Below are positions 53,438-61,620 of a stretch of DNA of 64,000 nt, piece after piece (position 1 is the stretch's first letter; every line of letters starts with the position of its first letter). The notes under the pieces were generated by a model. That model was not told the DNA's origin. It searched no databases and was given only the letters and a program-made list of their open reading frames with translations. The DNA is from an uncultured Prevotellaceae bacterium (GTDB lineage: Bacteria; Bacteroidota; Bacteroidia; Bacteroidales; Muribaculaceae). The translations under genes were made by a program, and so were the position numbers. The stretch spans positions 109,908 through 173,907 of the forward strand of contig ONJS01000002.1 of the NCBI GenBank assembly GCA_900318205.1, written 5' to 3'.

Positions 53438-53483
53438 TTGTCTATAGTATAGTCAGTTAATAAGTTGATTTCCAAATATCCTG

Positions 53484-53508
53484 CAAAGGTACTGCTTTTT
53501 ATTCACAA
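53484..53508 (-). promoter_or_regulatory. Predicted promoter for fprA-type gene
   Basis: On the minus strand TTGTG (53508-53504) and TACCTTTG (53491-53484) fit the Bacteroidetes -33/-7 pattern well. It lies 47 bp upstream of the start. Confidence 0.75.
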
Positions 53509-53635
53509 TGGCCTAAAAAATCCAATATTTTTCATTTTTTATGTATGATAGTAACTGAGCTGCCAAAAAGCAATTCATGGATCATGAGGAGAGAACATCT
53601 AATTTGCTGGTTCTCAGTAAAACCGTTTGAGAATT

Positions 53636-53670
53636 CAAAAAACAAAGTGGAAGGACTAATTCCTTCCACT
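53636..53670 (-). terminator. Rho-independent terminator after the serpin gene
   Basis: AGTGGAAGGA (53646-53655) and TCCTTCCACT (53661-53670) form a perfect 10-bp stem. On the minus strand it is followed by TTGTTTTTTG. Confidence 0.9.
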
Positions 53671-53719
53671 CATGTGGCTAATGCAAGCCAAGTAAACTGT
53701 AATTAAAAATGGTTTAGAA

Positions 53720-54967
53720 TCAGTTGCCACAGTAGGTGCCGATGAAGAAGATGCTGCGGGTGCTCTCCTCGAGTATAAAATACAGGAAGGGGCGGTTGGC
53801 ATGGAACTCGGCTTTTTCATAGTGCTGTGGTCCAGGGGATGTTTCTCCCATCACCGAAACGGTCACTGCCGAGGCTTTGGCTCCGTCCTCGTCGACTTCG
53901 ATCTTGGCCTTCTGCTTCATCATTGATACAAACAGGCTGGCGTTGGACATGTTTGAGAAGTCGGCACTGGCCGTGAACGCCGATTTGATGCCCATGGGCT
54001 CGAGGACATCTATCAGATCGATGTCGCTCACGATTTCAAACCGCGGCATGAGAATATCCACCTCGTGGGGCGTCATGTCGATGGCGTCCAGATGGTCGGT
54101 CAATTCCTGCTGGCTCATCTCGCGGATGAGGTCGCCCGTGGTCTTCCCCTCGGCAGGTAGCATGACATACATGCTGTAGCCGCCGCTGCCAAAGGGTATG
54201 CGCAGCATGGAGCACAACTCGCTCTCGCAGCCCTGTGCGATGGCCTTGCGGTGCATGAGTTCACGCGTCACGATAGATCCGTCAGGCAAGGTGAAACTCG
54301 AGTTACGGGTGTCGTTTTTGTCAAATTTCTCTTTCCAGTCAGCATTGAAATAGATGGCGTTCAACAGACACATGGCGGCATTGGGATTCAACTCGTCAAG
54401 GATACAGGGAATCATCCCGGCTGTATTCTTTGAGCACCACTTATTGATTTTCTCCAAGGTACTGCTCTTGGTGAAGTCCAGAGCATCGACTTGAGCGCTA
54501 TAATAGTTCTGCATGTCGTTGACATACTGTTTGAGCAGGCTTAATCCTTTGGCTGAATTGACGTTGATGCAGTTGGCGATTTTCACGGTCGCAGCCGGAT
54601 CGACGTTAGGCGCTCCTTCAATCATTTTCTTGCAGAATTCGTTCACCGCCGTCGGGTCTGAGCCGAATCCCAGCGTTGCGGTGATTTCGTCACGCGTGGT
54701 TCCTGCTGCACCGGCGTTAAGCATTCCCAGCATATAGGTCACACTGATGGGTGACACCACAGTGCTGACCTCGCCTTGCTGCTCCTGCATGGTCTGGAAC
54801 AGCCGCCATGCAAACTCATTGTTGTTGTCACGCATTTGCTTTTGTTCAGCGCTCAACTGGATGGGCTTTTTATCGGGAAGCATATAAACTACTTCACCGT
54901 CATCTTTACAGGCCGTCAATGCCAGCATCACCAGCAACAGGGTCATTAATTTCTTTGTCATGTTCAT
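53720..54967 (-). CDS. Serpin lipoprotein (serine protease inhibitor)
   Basis: 415 residues, lipoprotein signal (MTKKLMTLLLVMLALTACKD, in-frame second Met also plausible as start). Serpin signatures are VVSPISVTYMLGMLNAGAAG, NAIYFNADWKEKFD, and the C-terminal FHANRPFLYFILEESTRSIFFIG. The hinge DEDGAKASAVT has small residues as in inhibitory serpins; counting 14 residues from the hinge Gly puts P1 near Thr in GETS, which would suit an elastase-like target, but this is inference. As a surface lipoprotein it could protect the cell from host or bacterial serine proteases. Confidence 0.93.
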   Translation of the reverse strand: MNMTKKLMTLLLVMLALTACKDDGEVVYMLPDKKPIQLSAEQKQMRDNNNEFAWRLFQTMQEQQGEVSTVVSPISVTYMLGMLNAGAAGTTRDEITATLGFGSDPTAVNEFCKKMIEGAPNVDPAATVKIANCINVNSAKGLSLLKQYVNDMQNYYSAQVDALDFTKSSTLEKINKWCSKNTAGMIPCILDELNPNAAMCLLNAIYFNADWKEKFDKNDTRNSSFTLPDGSIVTRELMHRKAIAQGCESELCSMLRIPFGSGGYSMYVMLPAEGKTTGDLIREMSQQELTDHLDAIDMTPHEVDILMPRFEIVSDIDLIDVLEPMGIKSAFTASADFSNMSNASLFVSMMKQKAKIEVDEDGAKASAVTVSVMGETSPGPQHYEKAEFHANRPFLYFILEESTRSIFFIGTYCGN

Positions 54968-55052
54968 GATTTTATGCTTTATTTCAAGTGCAAAAATACT
55001 ATTGTTAAGTCACAATGCAAATACCCAAAAGGGTGTTTTTCTCATCTCACAA

Positions 55053-55664
55053 TTAAAAGCGGTAGCCGAAGGAGAGTTGGGCGTTGCCGTTCCTGGCGCT
55101 ATCGTCTTTATATAGCGGCACCAAGCCCAGGGTGTAGCGGAGCTGAACAAAGACTCGTTCATTGAAATTGTAGGTCGCGCCAAGTCCGATGCCGAAATCA
55201 AAGTTTCTATGATACATGTTGTGCGTTGCTTTCATCTTTTTGCCATCCTCTTCCCACTTATCAGTGTACTTGTCATAGACTTTAAAACCAAATTGCGGGC
55301 CGAGGTCAATGCTCAACGATGATGCCACATAATACTTAAGCATGACTGGAATGTTGATGTAATTAGTCTGATAAGTCGTGATGACATCAACGGCAGGGTC
55401 TTTGTCGATCCAATCTTTCCACTCGCTCTTGGGGCGTTTATGAGTAGCGAAAACCACCTCGGGGGCGATAGCAAACTTACTGCTGGCGCGGTATTCCATA
55501 AACACACCTGCCTGATAGTTCAACGCACTTTCATCGTTGATGTCTTTACCCCACCAGTGGGTATAGTCCACGCCGATCTTAGGGCCAAAAGTGAAATTCT
55601 TCTGCGCCTTGGCTGTCCCCGCGGCCATCAGCATGCACACAAGTGCAATCATTATCTTCTTCAT
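55053..55664 (-). CDS. Outer-membrane beta-barrel protein, porin family
   Basis: About 203 residues from MKKIMIALVCMLMAAGTAKA (signal peptide). The mature part has alternating amphipathic strands (FTFGPKIGVDYTHWWG, NYQAGVFMEYRASSKFAIAPE, FDFGIGLGATYNFN) ending in LSFGYRF, a C-terminal aromatic typical of barrels. It resembles the PF13568 outer membrane beta-barrel family; the cargo is unknown. It is co-directional with the serpin gene but 86 bp apart. Confidence 0.85.
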   Translation of the reverse strand: MKKIMIALVCMLMAAGTAKAQKNFTFGPKIGVDYTHWWGKDINDESALNYQAGVFMEYRASSKFAIAPEVVFATHKRPKSEWKDWIDKDPAVDVITTYQTNYINIPVMLKYYVASSLSIDLGPQFGFKVYDKYTDKWEEDGKKMKATHNMYHRNFDFGIGLGATYNFNERVFVQLRYTLGLVPLYKDDSARNGNAQLSFGYRF

Positions 55665-55686
55665 GATCAATCAATTATTAGGTTGG

Positions 55687-56490
55687 TTAATTAAAGAGGT
55701 TGCCACTGAACTCGTGAAGACTCACATTGGTGCTAAATGAGCCTGAAAAATGGGTGCAGCCCCTATCGATAGTCACGTCCACGTCAGTGAGGTCGAAAGA
55801 ACCGCCTTGAGTGGCCTTGGCCAAGTCAGCCTTGATGAGGTAGCCATCATCAGTAATTGTCACGTTCAAACCCTTGTATTCGACAACTGCTGCTTGCACA
55901 GCACCATTGACGCCTGGAACAAAATTGCTGATCTGCATGACACAAGTCTTGGCATTGCTGTCCAGCATGAACAAATAGGATGACATATTTGTATTAGAGG
56001 TTGCGCCAGCCTCGTCGCTGATGTTTGTGATGACATTGTTGAACAGCAGATTGGTGGTGCAGACCATGGTGTAATCATCTTGCTGAAAAGAGTATCGCAT
56101 CATGCCAGTTTGAATGTCGATGGTACCTTCTAGGTTTCTTACTCCGCCACCCAAATCATTGGTTGTCGAGAAAGAATAGATACCAATTGGAGAGCCATAT
56201 GGTGAGGGCATTTCCAACTCGGGCGTGGTAAGCGTGTGTGATTGCCCATCAATATCCTTGTAGGTGCTTGTGATTTTGATGGTGTGCATTGCCAAGCTAC
56301 CATTAAAGTTGATTTCTACCTCAGCTGTGCCTTGTGAGAACACAACCACACCATTCCTGCATGCTCGGTTATTGATGGCTGTAGTGAATTTCTGCTTGTT
56401 TTCATACTCATCATCGTTGTTGCAAGCAGTGAGTAAAGACATCGCCAACACAGCCAGCATCAGGTTCATCAGTTTTTTTGTTGTTTTCAT
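55687..56490 (-). CDS. Hypothetical lipoprotein
   Basis: 267 residues with lipoprotein signal MKTTKKLMNLMLAVLAMSLL and Cys23 (LTAC). The mature part is beta-rich and polar (TIDIQTGMMRYSFQQDDYTM, FDLTDVDVTIDRGCTHFSGS) and resembles calycin-like Bacteroidetes lipoproteins only loosely. No family assigned. It lies 17 bp upstream of the OM barrel stop-to-start junction on the same strand. Confidence 0.8.
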   Translation of the reverse strand: MKTTKKLMNLMLAVLAMSLLTACNNDDEYENKQKFTTAINNRACRNGVVVFSQGTAEVEINFNGSLAMHTIKITSTYKDIDGQSHTLTTPELEMPSPYGSPIGIYSFSTTNDLGGGVRNLEGTIDIQTGMMRYSFQQDDYTMVCTTNLLFNNVITNISDEAGATSNTNMSSYLFMLDSNAKTCVMQISNFVPGVNGAVQAAVVEYKGLNVTITDDGYLIKADLAKATQGGSFDLTDVDVTIDRGCTHFSGSFSTNVSLHEFSGNLFN

Positions 56491-56528
56491 GATTTAATGA
56501 TTATTTAATTGTTTTGAATTTATTATTT

Positions 56529-57359
56529 TTATTCCCCGGCGAGGCGGTTCAGGCTCTCCTTGATGATGGTATAGGAACGGCCCAAGTCCACCTCACTGGT
56601 ATAATATGTCATGCTCAGGTTTCTTATGAAACTGGCGAGCAGGATGCGTTGCTCTTCGGGCAGTGTTTCATCATAATGATAGGCCATAAATGCGCCCAAC
56701 AGGCAATAAGACTTGTGTGATAGATAGAGGTTTGCGGAAGATGTAACATTAGCAATAAAATCTTTATAAAGCACCTCTTTGGCGAGTCTTGACACCTGCT
56801 CCTGATTAAATGCCCGATAATCGCAGGCTGTGCACAGCACCAGTGTCCATGCTATCATTGATGGTTCGTTCACACTGATCTTTCCTTCTTCATTGTAGCC
56901 CAACTGAACAAAGAGGTCTATCACGGCTTCGGCTCCGCTTTTACGTTTCATGAGTTCCCCATAGCCATTAAATCTTGTCATCACCGATAGAATGCCTTCA
57001 TAGTAATTGTTGAATGCTGCCCAATCGATGTTATAGGGGTGATTGAAGCAGGTCCAGGCAAGGTTGGGTGTTGACATGTTTTTGAGCAAATCTGTGGGAA
57101 CGTTGCACATAGCAATGAGTTCATCACCTGTTTGCGCTTCGTGTTTGTGCTCTCTCCAATAGTCATAGGTGTAACCCTCGCCCTGCAGATCGCTGTCGTC
57201 AATCGTGGGCGTGGGCCACATTTGGAAACCTCCCACAGGCAATACTGGGATTGAAGGGTCCTCTTGAATGATGGGAGGTTCCATGTCCGGCTCATCTTTA
57301 CTACATGCCGTCAAACACAATATGACCATCATTGCCATAAATAACATTTTCGTTCTCAT
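56529..57359 (-). CDS. Hypothetical lipoprotein
   Basis: About 276 residues from MRTKMLFMAMMVILCLTACS (Cys19). A Pro-rich spacer (EPDMEPPIIQEDPSIPVLPV) leads to an all-helical region (DLLKNMSTPNLAWTCFNHPYN, EQVSRLAKEVLYKDF). I do not recognise the family. The longer frame from 57392 adds a non-signal-like leader, so the shorter start is preferred. Confidence 0.8.
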   Translation of the reverse strand: MRTKMLFMAMMVILCLTACSKDEPDMEPPIIQEDPSIPVLPVGGFQMWPTPTIDDSDLQGEGYTYDYWREHKHEAQTGDELIAMCNVPTDLLKNMSTPNLAWTCFNHPYNIDWAAFNNYYEGILSVMTRFNGYGELMKRKSGAEAVIDLFVQLGYNEEGKISVNEPSMIAWTLVLCTACDYRAFNQEQVSRLAKEVLYKDFIANVTSSANLYLSHKSYCLLGAFMAYHYDETLPEEQRILLASFIRNLSMTYYTSEVDLGRSYTIIKESLNRLAGE

Positions 57360-57415
57360 ATCTCTATTGTTGTTTAATTGGTTAATTGACATATTTGAGT
57401 TGTCTATTCTTAATT

Positions 57416-57527
57416 CCTCCCCTAAGATAGGGGAGGTGGCGCGAAGCGACGGAGGAGTATGATGCCTCCTGATTGTAAGCCTTATGTAGTATCAACGCCC
57501 CCTTACCCCCTCTAATCTTAGAGGGGG
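57416..57527. repeat. Hairpin-bearing intergenic repeat
   Basis: CCTCCCCTA (57416-57424)/TAGGGGAGG (57428-57436) and CCCCCTCTAA (57506-57515)/TTAGAGGGGG (57518-57527) are two perfect hairpins of related sequence facing across ~70 bp that includes GGCGCGAAGCGACGGAGGAG. I recall similar sequences as dispersed elements in Bacteroidales genomes; only one copy is in this window. Confidence 0.7.
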
Positions 57528-57569
57528 AGTTGCTGATTACCTCATTATTTTGCAAGTGAATTATCATGT

Positions 57570-60230
57570 TTAGTTGACTGTTTCTTGGGTGCGTTGCAGG
57601 GTGGCATCATTGCCGCTGCGGCGCTTGAACGGGTTGTTGATGGTGTTGAACGTCCACCTGACCATGAGCGAGACGCTGCGTGAGTCGTTATGGATATCGG
57701 TGCGGTTGAACACGTTACCGTATTGGGTCTCGTTGCGGGTGCTCATGCTGCGGTTAAACACGTCATTGAAGTTGGCGCCCAGGGTGAGTCTGTCGCCAAG
57801 CAGGCGGGCCATCACGCTCAGGTTCAACCCCAGCCTTGAATTGCAACGGGTGCTACTACCCGAGGTCCAGGGCGTAGAATACAGCAGGTCGCACCCCAGC
57901 ATCACATGCTGCGAGAGGTTGTACTGAAAGTTGCCGTGCAGCACGGCAAACGGCCTGCTCTCGATCTTGTCCCGCCCCAATGATGGCACGGGAATGCGGG
58001 GCCATGTGCCCGACGCCAGCAAGAAGACGTTGAAATATCTGTTGCTGTAGGAATAATCCAGATCGAGGCTCAGGGCATGAATGCGCCCGATGTTGATGGG
58101 GCTCTGGAGCAAGGCTCCTGAACTCAACAACTGATGTACGGTCTGGATGGCGTTGTCCACACGGCTGTAGGACAGCTGGGCCGCAAAATGGCGATACTGT
58201 GCCGTCAGGGCAAAGCGGTCGGTCGCCGTGGGGCGCAACTCGGGATTGCCCGTGGCAAGGTCATCGGCGCCCAGGTAGATGATATTGGGCGACAGGCCGT
58301 TGCTCGGTGAATTCTCTTGCGATGAATGGCCCGTCATGAAATCAGAGTTTGACAAGAAGGAATAACCCAGGCTATTGTACGGCAACACGTTAAAGTAGAA
58401 TGTGGAGCGCAACTGGTTGTAGGACGGACGTACGAGCGTGCGGCGATAGCTGGCCGTGAGGTCAAGGTCGTCATTCACCCGATAACCCACCTTAAGGCTT
58501 GGCAACAGGTCATGATAGGTTTTCTCATAACGGATAACGACATCCTGAAGCGTTTTGGTGTAGTCATACTCATAACGCAATCCTAGGTTCAAGCGCCAGT
58601 GCTTCCACTGCTTGCTCAACGCATAATAGGCCGAGGTCCAGTAGTTGTTGCGGTTGCTTCGCTGCCTATCGCCCGCTTTCTCTACTTCGCTGGTATTATT
58701 TGCATGGCCCCATTCCAGTCCCGACTTGTGCTCCCAACCACGGGTGACAAAGTCATATTTTGCCGTGGCCGTGCTGATCTCATAGTCGTTGAAATAGTCA
58801 ATCATTTGAGGTTCCTGGCCAGGGCTCAGGATGTCCTGCCGATTGGTCTGCCAAGAGTAGGCACGGTCGTAGATGAGCAGCAGTCGGGAATCGTCGGTGC
58901 GTTGCCACGAATAGCTGGCCGAAATGCTCTGGTGGTCTGACTTTAATGCCATATCACAGTGTTTGTCGGTTTGCTCAGTGACAAAACCATGGTTGTACTC
59001 ACGTGACGTCTGCAAGTCAATGCCCGTCTTGTTGAAATCGCCACTGTATTGAACACCCACGACGCTCTTGGGAGTGAAGGCATAGTTGATGCCGGCGAAC
59101 ACATGGTAATTGTCTCCGCTGCCCGCATAACTCGTTGTGTCGTTTTTCGAGCCACTGCCGTAAGCATCAGTAAATTGCGTGTTGTGGCTGCGAGAATAGT
59201 TGCGACTATAACCCAACGAGACGTTGCCCGACAGCTTGTTATACTTGCCGTCAATCGTTAGGGTCGTGGCATTGGACACCTTGTGCTTGAAGTCAACGAT
59301 GTCGGTAAGGCTGGCGCCCAGATGGTTCTTGATGGAACTGTGCGTATATAACTTGATGACCGCATCGGCAGTGGAGGCATATTGAGCATCAGGGTCACGG
59401 ATGATTTCCACACGCTTGATGTCTTGTGAACTCAAAGCCCTGAGCTCCGCGTTGTTGGTGACGCGTCGGTTGTTGACATACACCTCGGTTGAACTGCGCC
59501 CGATGACCGAGATAATGTCACCCACATCGACCATGATGCCCGGCGCCCAGCGCAACAGATCAAGCGCGTTGCCTGCGTTACCCATGATGGTGCCGCCAAG
59601 GCTGTAGATGGTATAATTGGTCCCGTCGCGCTCAACTTGCATGATGGGCGCAGTGACAAAGGTTTCCTGGAGCCTGGTAATCTCGGGTTCCATCTTGATG
59701 GTACCGATTCTCACCGTCTTACAAGGCTTATACACTGTCTTGTAACCCACATGACTGATACGGGCAATGACCTTTTCACGCTCAACGGGAATGACAAAGA
59801 TGCCGCTGGCATTGCTCACGCCGTGGGTGAGCAGGGTGGAATCCCGAGGATCCATCACGATGATATTGGCATATTCCAGCGGCTGTCCTTTCTCATCAAC
59901 GAGGCGACCGATAAGACGGCGGTCGGTCTTGTGGGTACATTCCACATAGATCTCACGCTTGTTGTTGACGGTCATGGCGATAGGGTAGAAGCCGATGAGT
60001 TGACGGATAGCGTCGGGCACGCTCTTGCTTCTCACGTCGGCAGTGACACTGAAGTCCTCGAGTTCGTTGAAGATGAACACGATGCGGTAACGGTCGGTTT
60101 GGCCTTGCAGATACTTCAGCGCCTCGCTCATCGAGACCCGATTGAAACGATGCGTGATCTGTTGTGCATCCACGCCTAAGGCCACAGCACAACCGATGAG
60201 GAATAATATCAATACCCGTAGTCTCATCAT
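57570..60230 (-). CDS. TonB-dependent-type outer-membrane receptor with STN domain
   Basis: 886 residues, signal peptide to about Ala23. An STN/secretin-like domain (ITHRFNRVSMSEALKYLQGQ), a CarboxypepD regulatory-like domain (~108-180, RLIGRLVDEKGQPLEYANII), a plug-like segment (GTIMGNAGNALDLLRWAPGI, VYVNNRRVTNNAELRAL) and a barrel of the OMP_b-brl_3 type follow. It overlaps the anti-sigma gene by 4 bp. The STN domain implies that this receptor signals to the anti-sigma factor. Ligand unknown; a close paralogue is at 61621. Confidence 0.9.
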   Translation of the reverse strand: MMRLRVLILFLIGCAVALGVDAQQITHRFNRVSMSEALKYLQGQTDRYRIVFIFNELEDFSVTADVRSKSVPDAIRQLIGFYPIAMTVNNKREIYVECTHKTDRRLIGRLVDEKGQPLEYANIIVMDPRDSTLLTHGVSNASGIFVIPVEREKVIARISHVGYKTVYKPCKTVRIGTIKMEPEITRLQETFVTAPIMQVERDGTNYTIYSLGGTIMGNAGNALDLLRWAPGIMVDVGDIISVIGRSSTEVYVNNRRVTNNAELRALSSQDIKRVEIIRDPDAQYASTADAVIKLYTHSSIKNHLGASLTDIVDFKHKVSNATTLTIDGKYNKLSGNVSLGYSRNYSRSHNTQFTDAYGSGSKNDTTSYAGSGDNYHVFAGINYAFTPKSVVGVQYSGDFNKTGIDLQTSREYNHGFVTEQTDKHCDMALKSDHQSISASYSWQRTDDSRLLLIYDRAYSWQTNRQDILSPGQEPQMIDYFNDYEISTATAKYDFVTRGWEHKSGLEWGHANNTSEVEKAGDRQRSNRNNYWTSAYYALSKQWKHWRLNLGLRYEYDYTKTLQDVVIRYEKTYHDLLPSLKVGYRVNDDLDLTASYRRTLVRPSYNQLRSTFYFNVLPYNSLGYSFLSNSDFMTGHSSQENSPSNGLSPNIIYLGADDLATGNPELRPTATDRFALTAQYRHFAAQLSYSRVDNAIQTVHQLLSSGALLQSPINIGRIHALSLDLDYSYSNRYFNVFLLASGTWPRIPVPSLGRDKIESRPFAVLHGNFQYNLSQHVMLGCDLLYSTPWTSGSSTRCNSRLGLNLSVMARLLGDRLTLGANFNDVFNRSMSTRNETQYGNVFNRTDIHNDSRSVSLMVRWTFNTINNPFKRRSGNDATLQRTQETVN

Positions 60231-60889
60231 CGATCGGTCATCATATCGTTCCCTGTAATCACCAGTTGATCACCATCTAGCTTAACGCTGAATGCCTCGA
60301 AATTGTTGAGCATCTCAACGACCTCGTCAAGGGTGAAATCGGGTTCCCATTTATAGTATAACCGCAGTGAGCGCACCTCGTCGCCATGCCACCGGGGCTG
60401 GACGTTGTAATGTGCTGCCAGGTCATTGATGATCTGCTCCAGCGGCACGTCATCATACAGGTGCGCCTGAGGGTTGTCCGCCACGGCATCAATGGCGCCC
60501 TCTGTCCTGTCGGTCACTTGCGGATTTACGATGGGAGTGGATTTTTCAATGGTTTCGGTTTGGGGAGTATGGGCGAAATGGGAATAAATGGCTGCGGCTG
60601 CAATTCCGAAGACTGCAAGGACGACAATAGCGGCAGCGATTTTTCTCCAATCAAAGGGCTTGGCAGTGCGAGCATGATGGGCAGCGGCAAAGCGTTCCCA
60701 CTCCTGGTCAACCGTTTCGGCTGTAAATTCCTGATCGACCTGCTCTGCGTCAAGGGCACTTCGCGTCTTGCACATCATCTCATAGAGCGATGCACATTCA
60801 CTGTCGGCGAGGATCTCCCGCCATTGCTCATCGGTATATTGTTCCGGATCGTCCATCATGCGGAACAGTAAATCGGTCTTTTCCATCAT
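60227..60889 (-). CDS. Membrane anti-sigma factor-like protein with DUF4974 domain
   Basis: 220 residues. An N-terminal cytoplasmic region (residues 1-80) precedes one transmembrane helix (~83-105, AAAIVVLAVFGIAAAAIY) and a periplasmic C-terminal DUF4974-type domain (LYDDVPLEQIINDLAAHYNV). A full FecR domain is absent, so the protein is shorter than usual FecR anti-sigmas. Start overlaps the sigma factor stop and its stop overlaps the receptor start by 4 bp each. Confidence 0.85.
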   Translation of the reverse strand: MMEKTDLLFRMMDDPEQYTDEQWREILADSECASLYEMMCKTRSALDAEQVDQEFTAETVDQEWERFAAAHHARTAKPFDWRKIAAAIVVLAVFGIAAAAIYSHFAHTPQTETIEKSTPIVNPQVTDRTEGAIDAVADNPQAHLYDDVPLEQIINDLAAHYNVQPRWHGDEVRSLRLYYKWEPDFTLDEVVEMLNNFEAFSVKLDGDQLVITGNDMMTDR

Positions 60890-61380
60890 CCCATGTCTTT
60901 AATTGTTAAACGTAATTGATTGAGCGCGTTGCGCAGATGTTTGTAGATTGTCGTCTCGCTCACTTGCAGCCGTGTGGCGATTTCCCTGAACGTCAATCCA
61001 TCGTTGTAGTGGAGCAAGATGATTTCACGACAAATGGGCGGAGTGAGATGGCTGATGCCATCCTGCAACGCTTTGATCTCGCTTTCAAACGCCTCGCTGT
61101 CACCAGGGTCCTCGTCATTGATCGGAAAGTCACGCATGGCACGCTCACGGGTGCCCTGTGAACGCATTACATTCAGGCAACCGTTACGCACACATGATAA
61201 CAAGAATGCACCAGCCTTGTCGCTGTCAAAACGGATGTCGCCGTCCAGCAACCGGGCAAAGACATCGTGCACGATATCCCTGCTCTCCTCCTTGTCATGC
61301 AACATTATGAATGCCAGGCGATACATCGCTTGGTAATGCTGTTTGAACAACGATTCGATATGTCGTGTCTTGTCCTCCAT
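60886..61380 (-). CDS. ECF sigma factor
   Basis: 164 residues, sigma-70 regions 2 (YRLAFIMLHDKEESRDIVHDVF) and 4 (REIILLHYNDGLTFREIATRLQVSETTIYKHLRNALNQ). It is first gene of a coupled sigma/anti-sigma/receptor operon typical of Bacteroidetes nutrient sensing. A TAATTTTG core lies 67 bp upstream. Confidence 0.94.
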   Translation of the reverse strand: MEDKTRHIESLFKQHYQAMYRLAFIMLHDKEESRDIVHDVFARLLDGDIRFDSDKAGAFLLSCVRNGCLNVMRSQGTRERAMRDFPINDEDPGDSEAFESEIKALQDGISHLTPPICREIILLHYNDGLTFREIATRLQVSETTIYKHLRNALNQLRLTIKDMG

Positions 61381-61446
61381 TCACTATATAGAAACGCGAA
61401 GGCCGATTTACTAAACCCTTTTCCGCAACTTTTTTTAATCACACGA

Positions 61447-61454
61447 CAAAATTA
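61447..61454 (-). promoter_or_regulatory. Predicted promoter for the ECF sigma operon
   Basis: The minus strand reads TAATTTTG with TTG about 20 bp upstream, matching the housekeeping-type pattern. Confidence 0.5.
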
Positions 61455-61620
61455 CCCATCAAAACCGACACCCACAACCCCCAAATGGGAGAATAGTCAG
61501 CCGAAGGCAAAATAACGTACCCTCGGCTGAACTCGGTATTGAAGTTATTTCTGTGCGTTAGTCTTTACAGGCGGTTGCGCTCGTCTTGAGCGGCATGGCT
61601 GCCTGTGTATTATCAGGTGG

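Noticed and set aside
61498-61530. Terminator after the receptor at 61621
   Set aside because: TCAGCCGA/TCGGCTGA forms a stem, but the loop is long and no T-run follows on the minus strand.
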